This document shows, piece after piece, positions 34,956 to 47,914 of a DNA stretch of 64,000 bases. The stretch's first letter is position 1, and the number at the start of each line of letters is the position of its first letter. This DNA is from Clusia tigrina (taxonomy: Eukaryota; Arthropoda; Insecta; Diptera; Clusiidae), in assembly GCA_920105625.2 (NCBI GenBank), contig OV050033.1, forward strand, positions 56,794,280 through 56,858,279, given 5' to 3'. The notes below the pieces were generated by a model that ran no database searches, had not been told where the DNA came from, and saw only the letters and a program-made list of their open reading frames with translations. A program made the translations under genes and the position numbers.

Positions 34956-36422
34956 GTAAGCATATTAAAAAGAAAAACTATAATTATTTATTCATGGAAA
35001 AAAAGTTCGAGCAAATGTGTATATTTAAAATGCAGGAAGAATTTCATAAAATGCAAAGAAAAATTGTGCAGTTTCCTAGAGGTGTTTTTTTTACGAATAA
35101 CTAACAAGAAAGTTCCTATTGATTATTCAATGCAACAAATAACGATGAATAACGACGAGTGCGACGGGACAGACGAACGAGCGCATACATTAAACCAATT
35201 TCAACGCAATTTGTTGAAATTTCGCAAAAGTCGCTTTTGCTTTCATTTCACAAGCATCATAAAAATTTAACATATTACTAAACTTTTTTGTGTGCTTCGA
35301 TAGGGAACAATTAAATGGAGGGGGGGAATAGACACGGAAACGTCAAAGATTTTGAAGGACATTTGGCAATTGAAAAAATTTCACAAGTGGTTTCGTTAAA
35401 TATGTGGTTTTTAATTGGGAGGAACTTTTCAAAGTAATGAAAGTGAATCAATACTGCAGCCGCTTGGGCTCTTAATCTACTTTTAACATCTGCACGTATG
35501 CCAACTACCATAATAGAGCTAAAAATAAAATTTATTGCATACCCACTGAGCCGAACAAAGGGCTTGAACACTGCATTTGCATATATGATGCGAATGAAGT
35601 TTTGTTGTTTTTCAATTAGTGACTGGTTATTGTTCATTTTCTTAATCATCTTATCATTAAGAGCAGTTAACGGTCCCCAGCTGTTTCTTGGAGGTTACTT
35701 ACCTACTACAAATTGAAAATCTCGTATGCAAACAATGACCATTGAAATAGAAGACTGGTGTGCATGCTTGTGTAGTGAGTGATTCAGGCGAATTCTTAAA
35801 ATAACTTGCGTGCGAATTTTGTAAGAAATATATACATATAAATTTTTTGATTTGCATCTCCCACTCGCTCAGCATTGTGTTTTAGTTATGTGCATGATTT
35901 CTTATATACAAGCACCGGTCAGCTCACAATTACAGCTACTTTCAGTAATGCTTATCTGCTTTTTTAATTACAAAATTAATTAATTCATGTTCCAACTAGG
36001 GATACGACTATCATTGATCATGTCTGCCCGTGGCACCTGAACAAATGTTTACAAGTTTTCAGTCGCACGCTTTAGAAAAATGTTAATGCTCGAGTTGCGC
36101 CCTAGCCTAGTCCCCCTCTCTTTTATTCATCAGTGCTCTTAACTGAATATAATACAGAAAACCTGGACACCTGTTTACTTTGTAGCATATCCTGAAGCCA
36201 GTGTAGTAGGCATTTTCTTTGTTCATTCACATATCTAATTTTTTTATTTAAATTGGAAACAATTATTTTATTTTTTGAAAATCTACATATATACATATAA
36301 AAAATAATTTTTTAATACGCGCAGCGACTTTGAAGTGCATAAATATTTAGTTACGCTTTCCTTGAAATGTTCGGTTTATAACTTGTGTGCTAAATTGCAT
36401 TTATTTTTCTAATTTTTTGCAG

Positions 36423-36479
36423 CTCTTTTTAGTTGTACCGTAATATAATTTTAATGCTAAATACGGATTGCTAAGTAAG
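36423..36479 (+). other. Probable Smg5 5' untranslated exon 2
   Basis: It is bounded by a pyrimidine-rich acceptor ending TTTTTTGCAG (36422) and the donor GTGAGTTG (36480). The next acceptor, GCAG at 36551 (or TTTCAG at 36563), leads into the exon with the Smg5 start codon. Confidence 0.5.
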
Positions 36480-36575
36480 GTGAGTTGTCATTATGAGCTG
36501 TGCCAATTCGAGCAATTATCTGATGCCTAAACTTTTTTGTGCTAATTGCAGCATATCTTTCAGTATATTTAGTTA

Positions 36576-39500
36576 ATGGCGCATTCAATTAGCTCGGGAG
36601 GCTCTGTGGTCTCCGGCGAAAGTATTGGAGCAGGGTCCGGCGTCAAGAACATTGTTGATGGACATCTTATTTTGTCCAACAATTTTGCCGGGAATGGGAG
36701 CAATGCCAATGGCCTAACAGCAGAAGTGAAGGAGTTGTATCGGTAAGTTTGAAAATATAAAAAACATCTGCTTTATATCAAAAACACGTGAGAGAAAACC
36801 TCGTTTTTAGTGGTGTTATTAACTAAATTCACTTGTATCTTTTTACGGTCAAAATATACGTTGAGCAGAAGGTGAAAAGGTGGCGCGTGTTTGCACAATT
36901 TGTGACGTCACAGACAACTTTTTTTTTTAATCAGTTTTGAAAGTTATTAAATAATTTTAAAAAAATTTGTACAAATATTTATCTGAATTTTATTTGTCTA
37001 AACGTATACTACGCAGTTAACTGCTCAATATTCATACAAATGGTTGGTGGTGGCGTTTATGAATAATTTATATAAATTTAGATTATGAGATTGTGGGTGG
37101 GTTAAATTCCCCAAGTATAAGGTATAGTATCAAAGACAACAATTAACAACAGCTTCAACTACACATCAATAGTAACTACGATTGCTAATAGTTTCCATTA
37201 AAATGCCCCATTTGCAGTTATTTCAGTATCATCATGATTTTTCCCCAAATTTCTTGAAATATATTCCAAGAATTTCTTTGTATAATATTAATTTAAAACA
37301 AAATTAGGAGAAATTGTGGGACATATCGGACACTAACATATGTTCAATGGCTTCATCAAAAGCTTCAATTGACTGGAAGGAATGGGACTTGTCTCATGCG
37401 GTGCAATAAAATATCAAATCAAATATATAGGTGTACCTTGTAGGCTCAACCTTTCTACCTACCTTAGGTAAAATGTATGTGTATATAACTGGATCAAGGG
37501 CTTAACAATTATTGTCTGCAAAAATAATTTCGCTTGGGTTATTCATAATATGGAATTAAACTATTATAACAATTCTCAAATATAGTATAAGAATCTTACA
37601 TCTGTTTGCAGTTTAAATTTAAAACCTGCGTCACAATTGACTCGTTAGATTACAATTTCTGACATATCAACCCAAAACATATGTTTTTATGACGTCAAAA
37701 GCTGCAATTCTCATTAGCAGACGTTTGCAATCGATATAAAAACGTCCGAGTCCCTTATTAAACACATTATGATCATCGCTTGGTTGAATTGTGGTCTGTG
37801 TAGTTTGGGGCCTTGTTAGCAGAGAGGCAGTTGCTATATGGAATATTCTTAGGGAATTGAACCTTCGACATTTGAAAGATTTCCAACAGGAAGTTTATTG
37901 GAATCCTATTAAAATTTGTGAGGAATAGTTCCAACGTATTTATATATATTTTTATTACTTGACTAGATTCTGCATCAGTTATTTAAGACATTCATTGTTT
38001 CGTGATTAATCACGTGTTTTTTTTAGTGTCGAAAGTTTCGGGATGTGACCTCGTAGTATTGATATACATATAATACTGTCATACATAGTTTTTTTATTTT
38101 TCTGGTATTGGGATCAACCTCCATAAGTATTTGCCTTGATATATTGTAATTCTCAATTGATATAAACCACATCTATATTGATATAAACCATATTGTTTTT
38201 ATTATTATCATATTTTTATATTCTGCAATTTTCGTAAATTATTATAAAAGAATATAATTAATGAATTAATATTATTTTATTGTCTCATGTCATTGTTTTT
38301 ATTGATCTCATTTAACTTTATAAGGTAGGAAATATGTCTTCCGTTTGCTTGGAAGGGAATGCATCTAATTCTGTTTTTACACGGTCTTTTTTTACACGGT
38401 TTTGATTTAACACGGTTTGAAAATAAACCAATTTTAAATTTTTTTACACGATTTTATTCCATTTAGCACGATTCAAAATCTTTTGGGCTTAAATTTTTTT
38501 TGGTTAAATTTAATTTTTGCGAAATATGTTCATATCACAAATTTAGGGGAATTCCCTTTTTGTGGATACAAGCAAATTTACTGGTCAGAGCAATTGTAAA
38601 TAGCACAAATTTTGGGGAATTCCTTTTTCATGCATACAATCAAATTTATTTGTGACAGCAACTAGAATGTGTTAATAGTTTCTGAACTATCCATGCAATC
38701 AGACGTAAAAACACATTATATATGTGATTTAATAAAATAAACCTGAATAGTTGTTCTTAAAAAATCCTTGTTTTTCACTAATTTCAATAGGTTTTAGAGA
38801 TAAGGAACCAATCACGGGTTTTCCTGGAACCAATTTCCGTGTAAAAACAGAATTAGGTGTACTTCGAATTTCCCCAACAGTTTTGTAATAAATCGTTATT
38901 AGTGGAAAGCAGGTAGCGGGAATTATAAACTAGTAATCATTATGGTGACCCTTTCTTGCAATTGTATATAATTTTGCCATGAGTGGAAAGTCATAAATAA
39001 CTGTTAAGGAGTCATAAATGATGTTGACCTTTTTCGCTAGACATTTTTTTAAATTTATTTACAACCCTATTCGGTCTTTAATAAATCATTCGGCACAAAA
39101 TATACCGAATAACATCAAATCAATTAGTTGCGTATTTGTAGATTTTTCCAGACAAACTGTCGTTCCTTTTGGATGCTTTTCTTTTCCTTATCGTTCTCAT
39201 TTTCATTGTGTTTATAATTATTCTGAACCTCCGTACAAATCACACTTGTGCGTCGATTTGTATTCATATATATATGTCCGTAAAGAGTGTATTGTCCTGC
39301 CCACATTTACATATTATTACTACTTATTCTTTACGCTTTTACAATTCTTATCATTTAAATTTGTTTATAGGAAAGATTCAATTCTTTCTTCATTGACTAT
39401 AAAAAAATACATTTTTTCACACTTGTACAATAAAATAAATAAATACGCACAATTGAGTGTTTAAAAATAGCATAGAAGGAAATTTTGTTTTTCTTTTTTT

Positions 39501-42500
39501 AGGAAAACAAAATAATTAAATCAGCGACACTGAACAACAAAGTAGCATTTTTTCAGTTTCCAAAAAAAATTCAACAATTTAATTACTTTAAAACTTTATT
39601 TATTTAGTTAAATTATGATTATTAATATTAAAGTTATTATATTTTAATTGCTGCTGTATTCATTCTATAACGATTCCATGAAGAGCAATATCGACTTTCT
39701 CACATTAATAGAATGAATTTCTCTCATTTGTAACCAATTAGATCCCTGATTGGTCTTTCTCAACCGTGAACAGAATAGAGCATTAATATCCCACACATTT
39801 TAACAGCGCTCTCCTATCTTGGTATATGTAACATTTCTGTTACAGAATGAATCAGTACATTTCTCAACTTGAAGTCGGTACGTTACAGCAATGCTGCTCA
39901 CTTCAGAATTTAACGATACTTCTTCTTTTAGCTCAATGCGAGTCTTTATGTTATTGCCATAGCGTAATTCAGATTAGAAGAGAGTGAAATTAAAGACAAT
40001 AATAACAGAAAATAAATTATTTGCAGAAAAACAACTTCGCTCTGAGCTTAGACCTCTGTTAGTAACATTATGGCCACTGATGCACGAGAGAGAAATAAAA
40101 AAGTACTCTCAAATTTAAAAAATGTTTAAAAAACACCAATTAAAATTATTATTTTCACAAAATTTTTTGCTGTAATAGTTTGAAAACAATGAAAAAGTAC
40201 TAGTACCAAAATAACGGTTCTTTTTATGCGTCATACAAAAAGGAACCCTAAATGGTACGAAAGTACGTAGTTGTGCAACAGTGATTATGTTTTACTCTCA
40301 TAGTGTATTCAATTACTCCACCAAGTGAAGCAAATAGAGAGGGAGCTGAATTGAAGAATAACAGCAAAGCATTTTTAACACCCTTTAATTTTTGAACACA
40401 TTTGATGATACCACAGTTTACAGATGCGCTGTGTCTCCCAGTAAATTTTTATAATATCCTTTTTAAAAATATTCCTCTGAAATTATTATTCACAATTTCG
40501 ATGAATCGTTATATGGATGGGGGTCGCTGGTTCAAGGTCCACTCAGTGAATGATTTCGATGTGCTTGTTTCTAAATTTTCCCTTCTAAGGCCTTAGTTAA
40601 TTGTAGTACTCACACCACCAGACCATTGAAGACATAATTCATTATTAATATATTATTAATATACATATTGAATATAGTCTACTATTCAAAACCTTTCCTT
40701 TTCTGCAGGTCTCTGTACACTATATCGAAACAATTGGATGATGAGAAAAAGAAAGTATCCAGTATATCAGATCTTTTTCAACATGAATTGGAGCAGAAGC
40801 GTGCTCAGCTGGTACAGCTCTGCAAGCAAATTATATTCAAGGATTATCAAGTGATTGGTAAAAGGGCGCGTGAGATAATGTGGCGTAAGGGGTACTATGA
40901 GTTCATAGCGTACGTCAAGAAAAATTGGAACAAAGAACTCAAGGATCCATCTCAACCGGGCGTGTATGAGAATTTGAAGAAGCTGGAACGCTTTCTCTGC
41001 GCCGGCATCGCCAACTATAAACGGATGGCCGCTAAAATGGAGGAAATTTACGATTTGGATTTAAAGTATTTGATCGACTTCACCATTATCAGCGATAGCT
41101 ATGTACGCGAATTGGAAGACAAATTAGATGGCGATCGCTTAGATGCGGGTACCTATGCTGTGGACAAGAGCTTGGAAGCCGTGTCTTTTGCTTTGGATAC
41201 CATACACTCCTCGCTGTTGAGTTTGGGTGATTTGCATCGTTATTTTTTAGATTTTCGTATCGATACGAATTTGAATATTACCAGACAAGAAGCGGCGAAA
41301 TTTTACTTTGAAGCTTTTAAACTAAATCCAGCGATTGGCATGACCCAAAATCAGCTGGGCACACTGCACTACGGCCAAAATTACGATTTGGATTCCATCT
41401 ATTATTATTTGTACTCACTCGTCAGCCTGGTGCCATTTGATCTCAGCGAGAATAACGTATGCAAATTGTTCGTAACGCACGCTGAATATTTGGAGCAGTT
41501 GAATCCAGACAAAATTGAATTCAGTCTACGGGATTTCTACTCGCGCTTCTACCTCATTGTAGACATACTATTCTTTGACAAAGAGGTACCCGACTTTAAT
41601 TCTCTGTGTCATTGCGTTTTGGTGGATCTGCGCAAAGTGCTCTGCTCTAAAGTGTTCAACGTCAGCGAATCATGCATTTTCAAGATCGTCTCGATTCTGT
41701 TCTTATGTCTGTCCAAATTGAAAATGATCAACTCGCAGAAGGTGTACTCGCTTAACGCATTTTTGGTAGCAGTATGCTCTGATTTGATGGACACTTGCAT
41801 TGTAAATCTAGAGCAGACTATACTGTCCAAATCGATGGAGAATGAGAAATTCCAAGCCATATATACGGAGAAATTCGAAGAATTCGACACAACAGTACGC
41901 AAGTCACGAAATGAGTATAAGAATTGGGTGGCCACCGTTGATGAAGCTGACAAGAAAGAGAAAAAGCTTCTTGCCAAATCGGTTAAAGATTTCTCATCCG
42001 ACTCTAGAGAAAGCCAGCGTTCGCATAACGAGTACATAATTAAATCAGTGGATAGCAACAAGCATGTCCGGGAAGGTGGCGATAATAATATTGATCCCAT
42101 TTCAACGCGTTCAAGTGATGAGGCCAAGGAGAGCGATCTTAAGACCCCACTGTCATGCAAAAGCAAAAAACGTGGCATGAAGTTGCGTCGCCGCAGACGG
42201 AAGATTGCTCAGTCTGATGACAGTTCTTGTTATGATACGGAAAGTGAAATGGATTCGGACTTCTCCACAGAGGATGAGGACTACACCGATTTGAGTTCGA
42301 ACTTCGACACTGACTTTAGTGATATAGAAGCGGAACCAATAGTTAATGGGCACGAGGAGCAGCAGGAAGGTGGTAAGTTGTAGCAAGAAATAAACTAAAC
42401 TGAAAGTTTATTTAATCTTTTACTTTTTCAGATCAATTCACAAAGAAAGTAAAAACAACGGAAAGTGATAAAAAACAGCCCCATATCAATAATCGAAAAC

Positions 42501-44714
42501 TTTCAGCAACCACTTCCAAGGACAGCCTTGCTTCCAATGAGGATGCTATTGGTCATAACTTTTCCGACAACGATGATATCGTTATCGAAGAAGAGAAAAT
42601 CATTTATCCTGATGGTCAGGAGAAGCATACTCAACGTTCAAATTCGCAAGAAGTCGATTCGGAGGAATTGTTGCGCAGTTTCGAGGTTTTGCAAATGAAC
42701 AGCAATAATGCATTGAATTTCAAGAACGTTGACGCCGATGACTTGCACGCCCACACACCTCGTGGTGTCAAACTTGGAGAGAATGCAAATACGGCACCGG
42801 GAGAGCCACCTAGCAAACTTGTCTACCGCAACAAGTATCTGAAAATCAATCCCAACATCATTGTTGAGTTTGCTAAGAATGAACCTACCATGCGCGCTTT
42901 GAAAATACTCTTCGATTGGCTGCGCATCAATCACGAAATTCTTATCGGGTGCTATCACTCCAATCCAGAGTTTGTGCATAAAATCATGAAATTGCTGAAC
43001 TACTGCAATATTGACATATTCACTCGTAAAGTGTACTTCGAGCGTGAGTTCCTGACCACGGACAATGTGCGTCAGACCCTGGACGACCTCTTCGACGTGC
43101 GCACAAATGTGCCGCTTTCCGAAGACTTTCTGTTCAAGAGTTTCGATCTATTCCAAAGCACACAAATCACTCTCGATTGGGAGACAACTATACGCGAGCG
43201 TGTCACTGCATCGGAGGAGTGTATACTGCGCATCTTCAAAATGGTTGATTTCGGTTTCTTTATATGTAAGCAGAAAAAGTTCAATTATCGTTTCTGTGTG
43301 AAGGCGCGTCGCTTTACTGAAACTGCCAAGAAAAAGCGAGAAGAAAAGAAATCTTCGTCACGTCGTCGCGAACGTCGCACTGCCAAGAACGCGGCTCGCA
43401 AGCGTGCAGAAGGTCGTACACGTCGATATTCGGATCGCAAGAATGGCGTTGTCCGGAAGAGTTACACCAGCAACGAGGAAAAGGACACGGTTGAAGAATG
43501 CAAGAAGTTGCCGCGCAAGGGTTATCTACGCAATCGTAACACTGAGAAGGCAGCCACGGGTACATCTGGAGCTAGTGGCGCTTCTGTCTCCACCACGACC
43601 ACGAACAGTGGTATTTGCGAGAAGTTGCTGTCCAGCAGTGGTGCCGATGAGGAGCGCTCCGAGGCCATGTCGAAGAAATGCGAAATTATGGGGAAACTAT
43701 GGCTGCAAAATGAAGTCGAAACTTTGGAGGAGGAAGTGAGTTATTTTGTTTTTAGTAACTAATAAGGGAATCTCTAAAGACCTTTTTATTTATCATTGCA
43801 GCTACGTAAAAATCCAGTGAATATAATTATGACCCCGTTCATTGTGGTTGACGCAAAGGCTTTAACTGAATACAATAGCATTGTAAAGAATTTAATCAAA
43901 AGCAAGAAGTTCATTGTCCTCATTCCAAATGCTGGTAGGTTTTTAATTTGGAATTATCTTTAGCTTCAATTGCATAAAATTCCCTCCCTCTCTTTCATAT
44001 TTTCCTATAGTGTTCAGTGAATTGGACGATTTAAAGAAGCGTAGTGATAATCGTAATATTATACGTAATGTAATTCGTTGGCTGGAGCAGGAATTCAAGC
44101 ATGGAAATCGTCATTTACGGGCCCAGAGGGATAACGAGAATTTGCCACTATCACTGCTGAAGATACCGCGAAAATTGGGTGAGTGTTTGTTTGGATGTAT
44201 AATTCACATTTTTATATGGTGCAAGGAGCCATTTAAGTTAAACTCCATTGTCTTGACAATAAGAACGCTTCCTAACTAGAAATCAATAGTTCAAACTATG
44301 TCTGTATTGCGGTCCAACTCAAATATAGTTGCCCATGATTTCTGTTGAAAATAATATTGTTTATGTACCCAAATTTCCGTTGAACTTAATTGTTACTACA
44401 CCATTAAAGCCCCCACTTTTACTTAACTTTCATGTATTTAATGTATTTTTAATTTTTTTTTCCCCCTTCCAGATCGCGATGCTACCGTCTTTCTACAAAT
44501 AGCCCAATTTTGTAATCATTTAGTTACCAATCACTCGGATCCCAACTCGACGGAGTTCCAAACAAATGTTGTTACTTATTTGTCGGGCGATTCGTTGTAC
44601 GAGAGGCAACGTCATTACACCAATTTCAGTTTCACTGGCATTTTGGACTCAATACCAGTGCGTTATGAACAAATTGCTAATTTCTACGCAAAATTCAAGG
44701 CTAACAAAAAATGA
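36576..44714 (+). CDS. Smg5: Smg5, nonsense-mediated mRNA decay factor, six coding exons, complete
   Basis: Coding exons are 36576-36742, 40709-42372, 42432-43735, 43802-43934, 44011-44178 and 44473-44714. All have GT/AG borders and one frame, 3678 nt, 1225 aa, close to Drosophila Smg5 (about 1180). Residues about 50-330 are the EST1/14-3-3-like helical domain (GKRAREIMWRKGYYEFI, then IGMTQNQLGTLHYGQNYDL). An acidic, Ser-rich middle and a Lys/Arg-rich segment follow. Residues about 1046-1225 form a PIN domain (FIVVDAKAL, FIVLIPNAVFSELDDLKK, WLEQEFKHGNRHLRAQ). The first PIN aspartate (D1062) is kept, but the acidic set needed for cutting in Smg6 is not evident, as known for Smg5. It acts in the cytoplasm with Smg7/Smg6 on phosphorylated Upf1. 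The Smg5 rather than Smg6 call rests on the GNRHLRAQ region and the degenerate PIN. Confidence 0.96.
36743..40708. other. Smg5 coding intron 1, about 4 kb
   Basis: The donor GTAAGTTTG and acceptor TTTTCTGCAG are strong. There are no exons inside that I can support. It contains a 14-bp palindrome CGTGATTAATCACG (38001), a 20-bp inverted repeat pair with TTTACACGG words (38365-38856), and a 67-bp direct duplication (38537 and 38604). Confidence 0.7.
38365..38856. mobile_element. Candidate MITE in Smg5 intron 1, 492 bp
   Basis: CTAATTCTGTTTTTACACGG (38365-38384) is found again, perfectly inverted, at 38837-38856. Just inside the left end the word TTTACACGG or close variants recurs four or five times. 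No target-site duplication is clear, so the superfamily is unknown. A chance 20-bp perfect inverted pair at this distance is very unlikely. Confidence 0.55.
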
Positions 44715-45286
44715 AGCGTAGACCGCCGCAGGATCAACGCTCGCCTGGAGAGCGTCTTGTGTGAAGTTCCAAATACAACAGCAAGTTATACTACATACAT
44801 GGTAAGACCAATGGGGCAACGGAAGTGAGAGAATAATTTCCAAAATTCAAATTACCACCAACAACAACAAAACATCAAAAATCTACCAACAAAAAAAAAG
44901 TAATTAACTTTACAAACAAAAAAAAAAAACAAAAAAGTTCAAAAAGAAAAAAAACAAAAATATTGAATCCTTAGTAAGAAGCATACGAAACAACAACAAG
45001 AACAACAAAAACAACAACAACAGCAGCAGCAAAAATATTAACAAATAGAACAGGAGGCCGCCGCAGAAGCAAAACGAAAACAACCTTGTGTATTGCTTTC
45101 ATACCCCTCTCAAAGCACGCACACACGCACCTGTGCGACCATTGCGCACAAGTGTAGAAAGGTGCGTGTGTTTATGCGTATATGTCTTCATTTAGGAATG
45201 CGTATGCGCGAGTGTTTCTTAAAAGTACGTATGTAAATACATATATAGATCGTTTATAAAGCGCTGTTGTGGGTGTGTATGTGTGT

Positions 45287-45345
45287 CTGTCTGTGCGTGT
45301 GTGTGTGTGTGCGTGTGTGTGAGTGCGTGCGCTCGTTAGTGTGTG
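45287..45345. repeat. TG-rich microsatellite in the Smg5 3' region
   Basis: A (TG)n run with CG and CTG interruptions, within the presumed Smg5 3' UTR. Confidence 0.85.
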
Positions 45346-45714
45346 TTCGCGCCTAGATTCGTTTCTTGCAAAATGGCGCACGCACCGCAAGACACCCGCA
45401 TCGCACCTCACACCACACATTTCGGATACAAAATTCAAATTTATATAAAAATTTGTTCATTTTGAAATGTATTTGGTAAGTTTGTAAGTTTGTTCTGGCG
45501 CGTTGCCAGTACATTCTCTCGCTCTCATCAACAAAACACGTTAAAACACAACAACCAACCAACCCAGCAAACAAACACATATTTTGGCAACGTGTACAAT
45601 TGTAAAGCCAACAACAGCAACAACAACTACAGTAATAAAACTCTTGAAAATATTTGCCAAAATATCCCCAATACTTATTTACAAAATTAGCATTGAGCAT
45701 TTTATTTTAAATGA

Positions 45715-45720
45715 AATAAA
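45715..45720 (+). promoter_or_regulatory. Probable Smg5 polyadenylation signal
   Basis: AATAAA about 1 kb after the stop. Another candidate AATAAA is near 45636. The 3' UTR between is A-rich, with CAA/CAG runs (44995-45040) and a TG repeat. Confidence 0.45.
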
Positions 45721-46164
45721 AACAAACAAAAAGAAAATTCACAAATTTCATCCTTTGCCTTTTCCTTCCTCCCCATAACTTTCCTATCAGTGCACGAATT
45801 CAGCGGCTTCAACGAAAGCCCGCCAAAGCTTTAAGTTGGTGCTTGAGCTTTTAGTTACACACAACTAGAGACAGTGAACGAACCGAACTGAACCGAATCG
45901 AACCGAACGCCCGGATAAAGATAGAAAGCAGAAGAAGCGCTCTCATTAAAGTTGCTCATTTATAGACGCTAGTAAAAAAAAGTGATATAAACATTTTTTT
46001 TGTTTAAATCTCTCTTCTGTAGTGAACAATTTGAAGTGTGCTTTTAACATTGCATATTATCAACCTCCGTTTCTATGTTCTTTTGGATTATTTTCATTTT
46101 TACATTTACTTTTATAATTTTTTATTCTCACAAGTCATTTTTTAAATATTGTAATTAACTCTTA

Positions 46165-46530
46165 ACTACCAAGGCCTTTGGGGGAATTCACTCCCGTGCA
46201 GTCATTCAATTTATTTTTTAAATTCACAGAAAAAGTTATTTTCAATCACATCGATCGATCCATAGACATTTTTTTGCAGTCATTTTCAAGTTTCTATAAA
46301 TTTATTTCTAAACTTAATTTGAATAGTTTTTGCAGAGCCAGGGGCATTCTACCTCTTTTCATTGAAATTTTTTCCAGCAATTTTCAACTTTCTTAAAATT
46401 ATTTTTTAAAATTAATTCCAATAATTTTTTCATAGCCAACGGGGATTCACTTCCTTTGCAGTCGTTCTTTTCAATTTTCTTTAAATAATTTTTCAAGTTC
46501 AATATTTTTTTCATAGCCGCCAGCCTATTG
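46165..46530. repeat. Degenerate tandem repeat of about 90-100 bp
   Basis: Segments like GGGGATTCACTTCCTTTGCA then GTC.TTTTCAATTTTCTTTAAA occur near 46171, 46341 (weak) and 46440. Each is preceded by CATAGCC or AGAGCC. Confidence 0.6.
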
Positions 46531-47518
46531 CAGGAGTGCCCCACGAAGTATTTGGCTCAAGTGGTTTTCTCCATAGAAACTTCATCAGCAGTATAACAAT
46601 TGACAAGCAAGCAATACCAAAGTTCACTCAGGAACTCGCAGGTGGATTATGGTCATTCTGATCTAAAGTTTCATTTTTTATTATATTTCCATCTTTTCCT
46701 CGACCGGTGTTCGTCTATTTTCAGCTTGAAAATTTCCAAGGGCATAGTTAAATGGTATTTTTTATATAAAGTTATTGATTGTCAGTCCTGGTTTAGGGAG
46801 GAATAGTATGCAGTCGACAAATTTATAGTAATTTCAGTTCAGTTTTCACATTGCGTTTTATAATCCTTGAGAAAAAATATTCATTTTGTTTCACTTTCAT
46901 CAAATTTCTTTAAACAAGATTGACCCGAAGATCATATTTTGCCTTCTATTATTAAATAATTATATTTTGTGTTAGTAAACAGTTTCATATTAAAATTTTC
47001 ACAGATATTTCCTAAAACATTGTTGAACTAATTCCAATTTGTAGTAGAAATATTTATAATCTATTCAAGTGGAACCCTTCAAAGAATGTGTATTTCAATG
47101 CGAAATACTCGTAGTTTTTTTACCATAGCGATTTTGGTTTAATCTAGTAGATTACCTGATCTACTCTCCTTGTTTGAACACATGGTTTCAACTTTCCTGC
47201 AACAAGATTATCTTATGGGCTTTTAAGTCGGAAACTTTATAATTCTTAACTATTCTGTTCAGTTAGAATTGGTCTGATAGAAGTTTATCATTGGTTTTCA
47301 GCTTTTATTCCGCTGTAATAATTTTCTTTCAATTGTAGATTTTTTCAATGTAATATTCATAAACATTTCTTCACAAATTGTAAAGCAGCAAACAGGCTTT
47401 AATTAATTTCAGTTTTTATTAATTTTTTATCTTATGACCACAATCCATAAACATATATTTTTTTCGCTATTCATTAAATTTTCTTTCATTTGCATTTAAT
47501 TATGTTCATAGGCATTAA
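46531..47518. other. Gene-free stretch
   Basis: No gene is seen; ordinary AT-rich intergenic DNA. Confidence 0.45.
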
Positions 47519-47528
47519 ACTAAAATAT

Positions 47529-47595
47529 TTTGTGAACTATTTAATTGTGAACTTTTCAATTGTGAACTATTAAATTGTGAACTTTTTAATTGAAA
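47529..47595. repeat. Short tandem repeat AATTGTGAACTATTT, four copies
   Basis: A 16-17-bp unit containing TTGTGAACT is repeated four times with small changes. Confidence 0.85.
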
Positions 47596-47818
47596 GACTT
47601 CAAGACCTTGCCTTTATACTATCTATGTTGACCAAAGAGAACGAGAGAGAAGAGCAGTTAGGGTCAGCCTTCACACCATATCTGAAGCTCAGAAGCTCTC
47701 TTATAAACTCCAATAGTTTTCTATGGTCTCCGTGCTGTTCGCTCTTCTAGCTTTAATTATCTTTGTATGAAGCTACAGCGTTGGTTCAAAACAAACACGG
47801 AAACAAAATTGTGGTTTT

Positions 47819-47914
47819 CAAGCTTGGCACAATTTGAAGATTTCAGTTTTCAAGCCTCGAACAATTTGAAGCTTTCAGCTTCCAAGCTTGGCATAATTTG
47901 AAGCTTTCAATCAA
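47819..47914. repeat. 32-bp tandem repeat, three copies
   Basis: Units beginning CAAGCTTGGCACAATTTGAAG start at 47819, 47851 and 47883. Confidence 0.88.

Noticed and set aside
38001..38014. Palindrome CGTGATTAATCACG as a regulatory site
   Set aside because: A single 14-bp palindrome in a 4-kb AT-rich intron is weak evidence, with no partner site or known factor.
36576..44714. Assignment of this gene to Smg6
   Set aside because: The C-terminal domain lacks the acidic set of the Smg6 nuclease, and the sequence around IGMTQNQLGTL and GNRHLRAQ fits Smg5 better.
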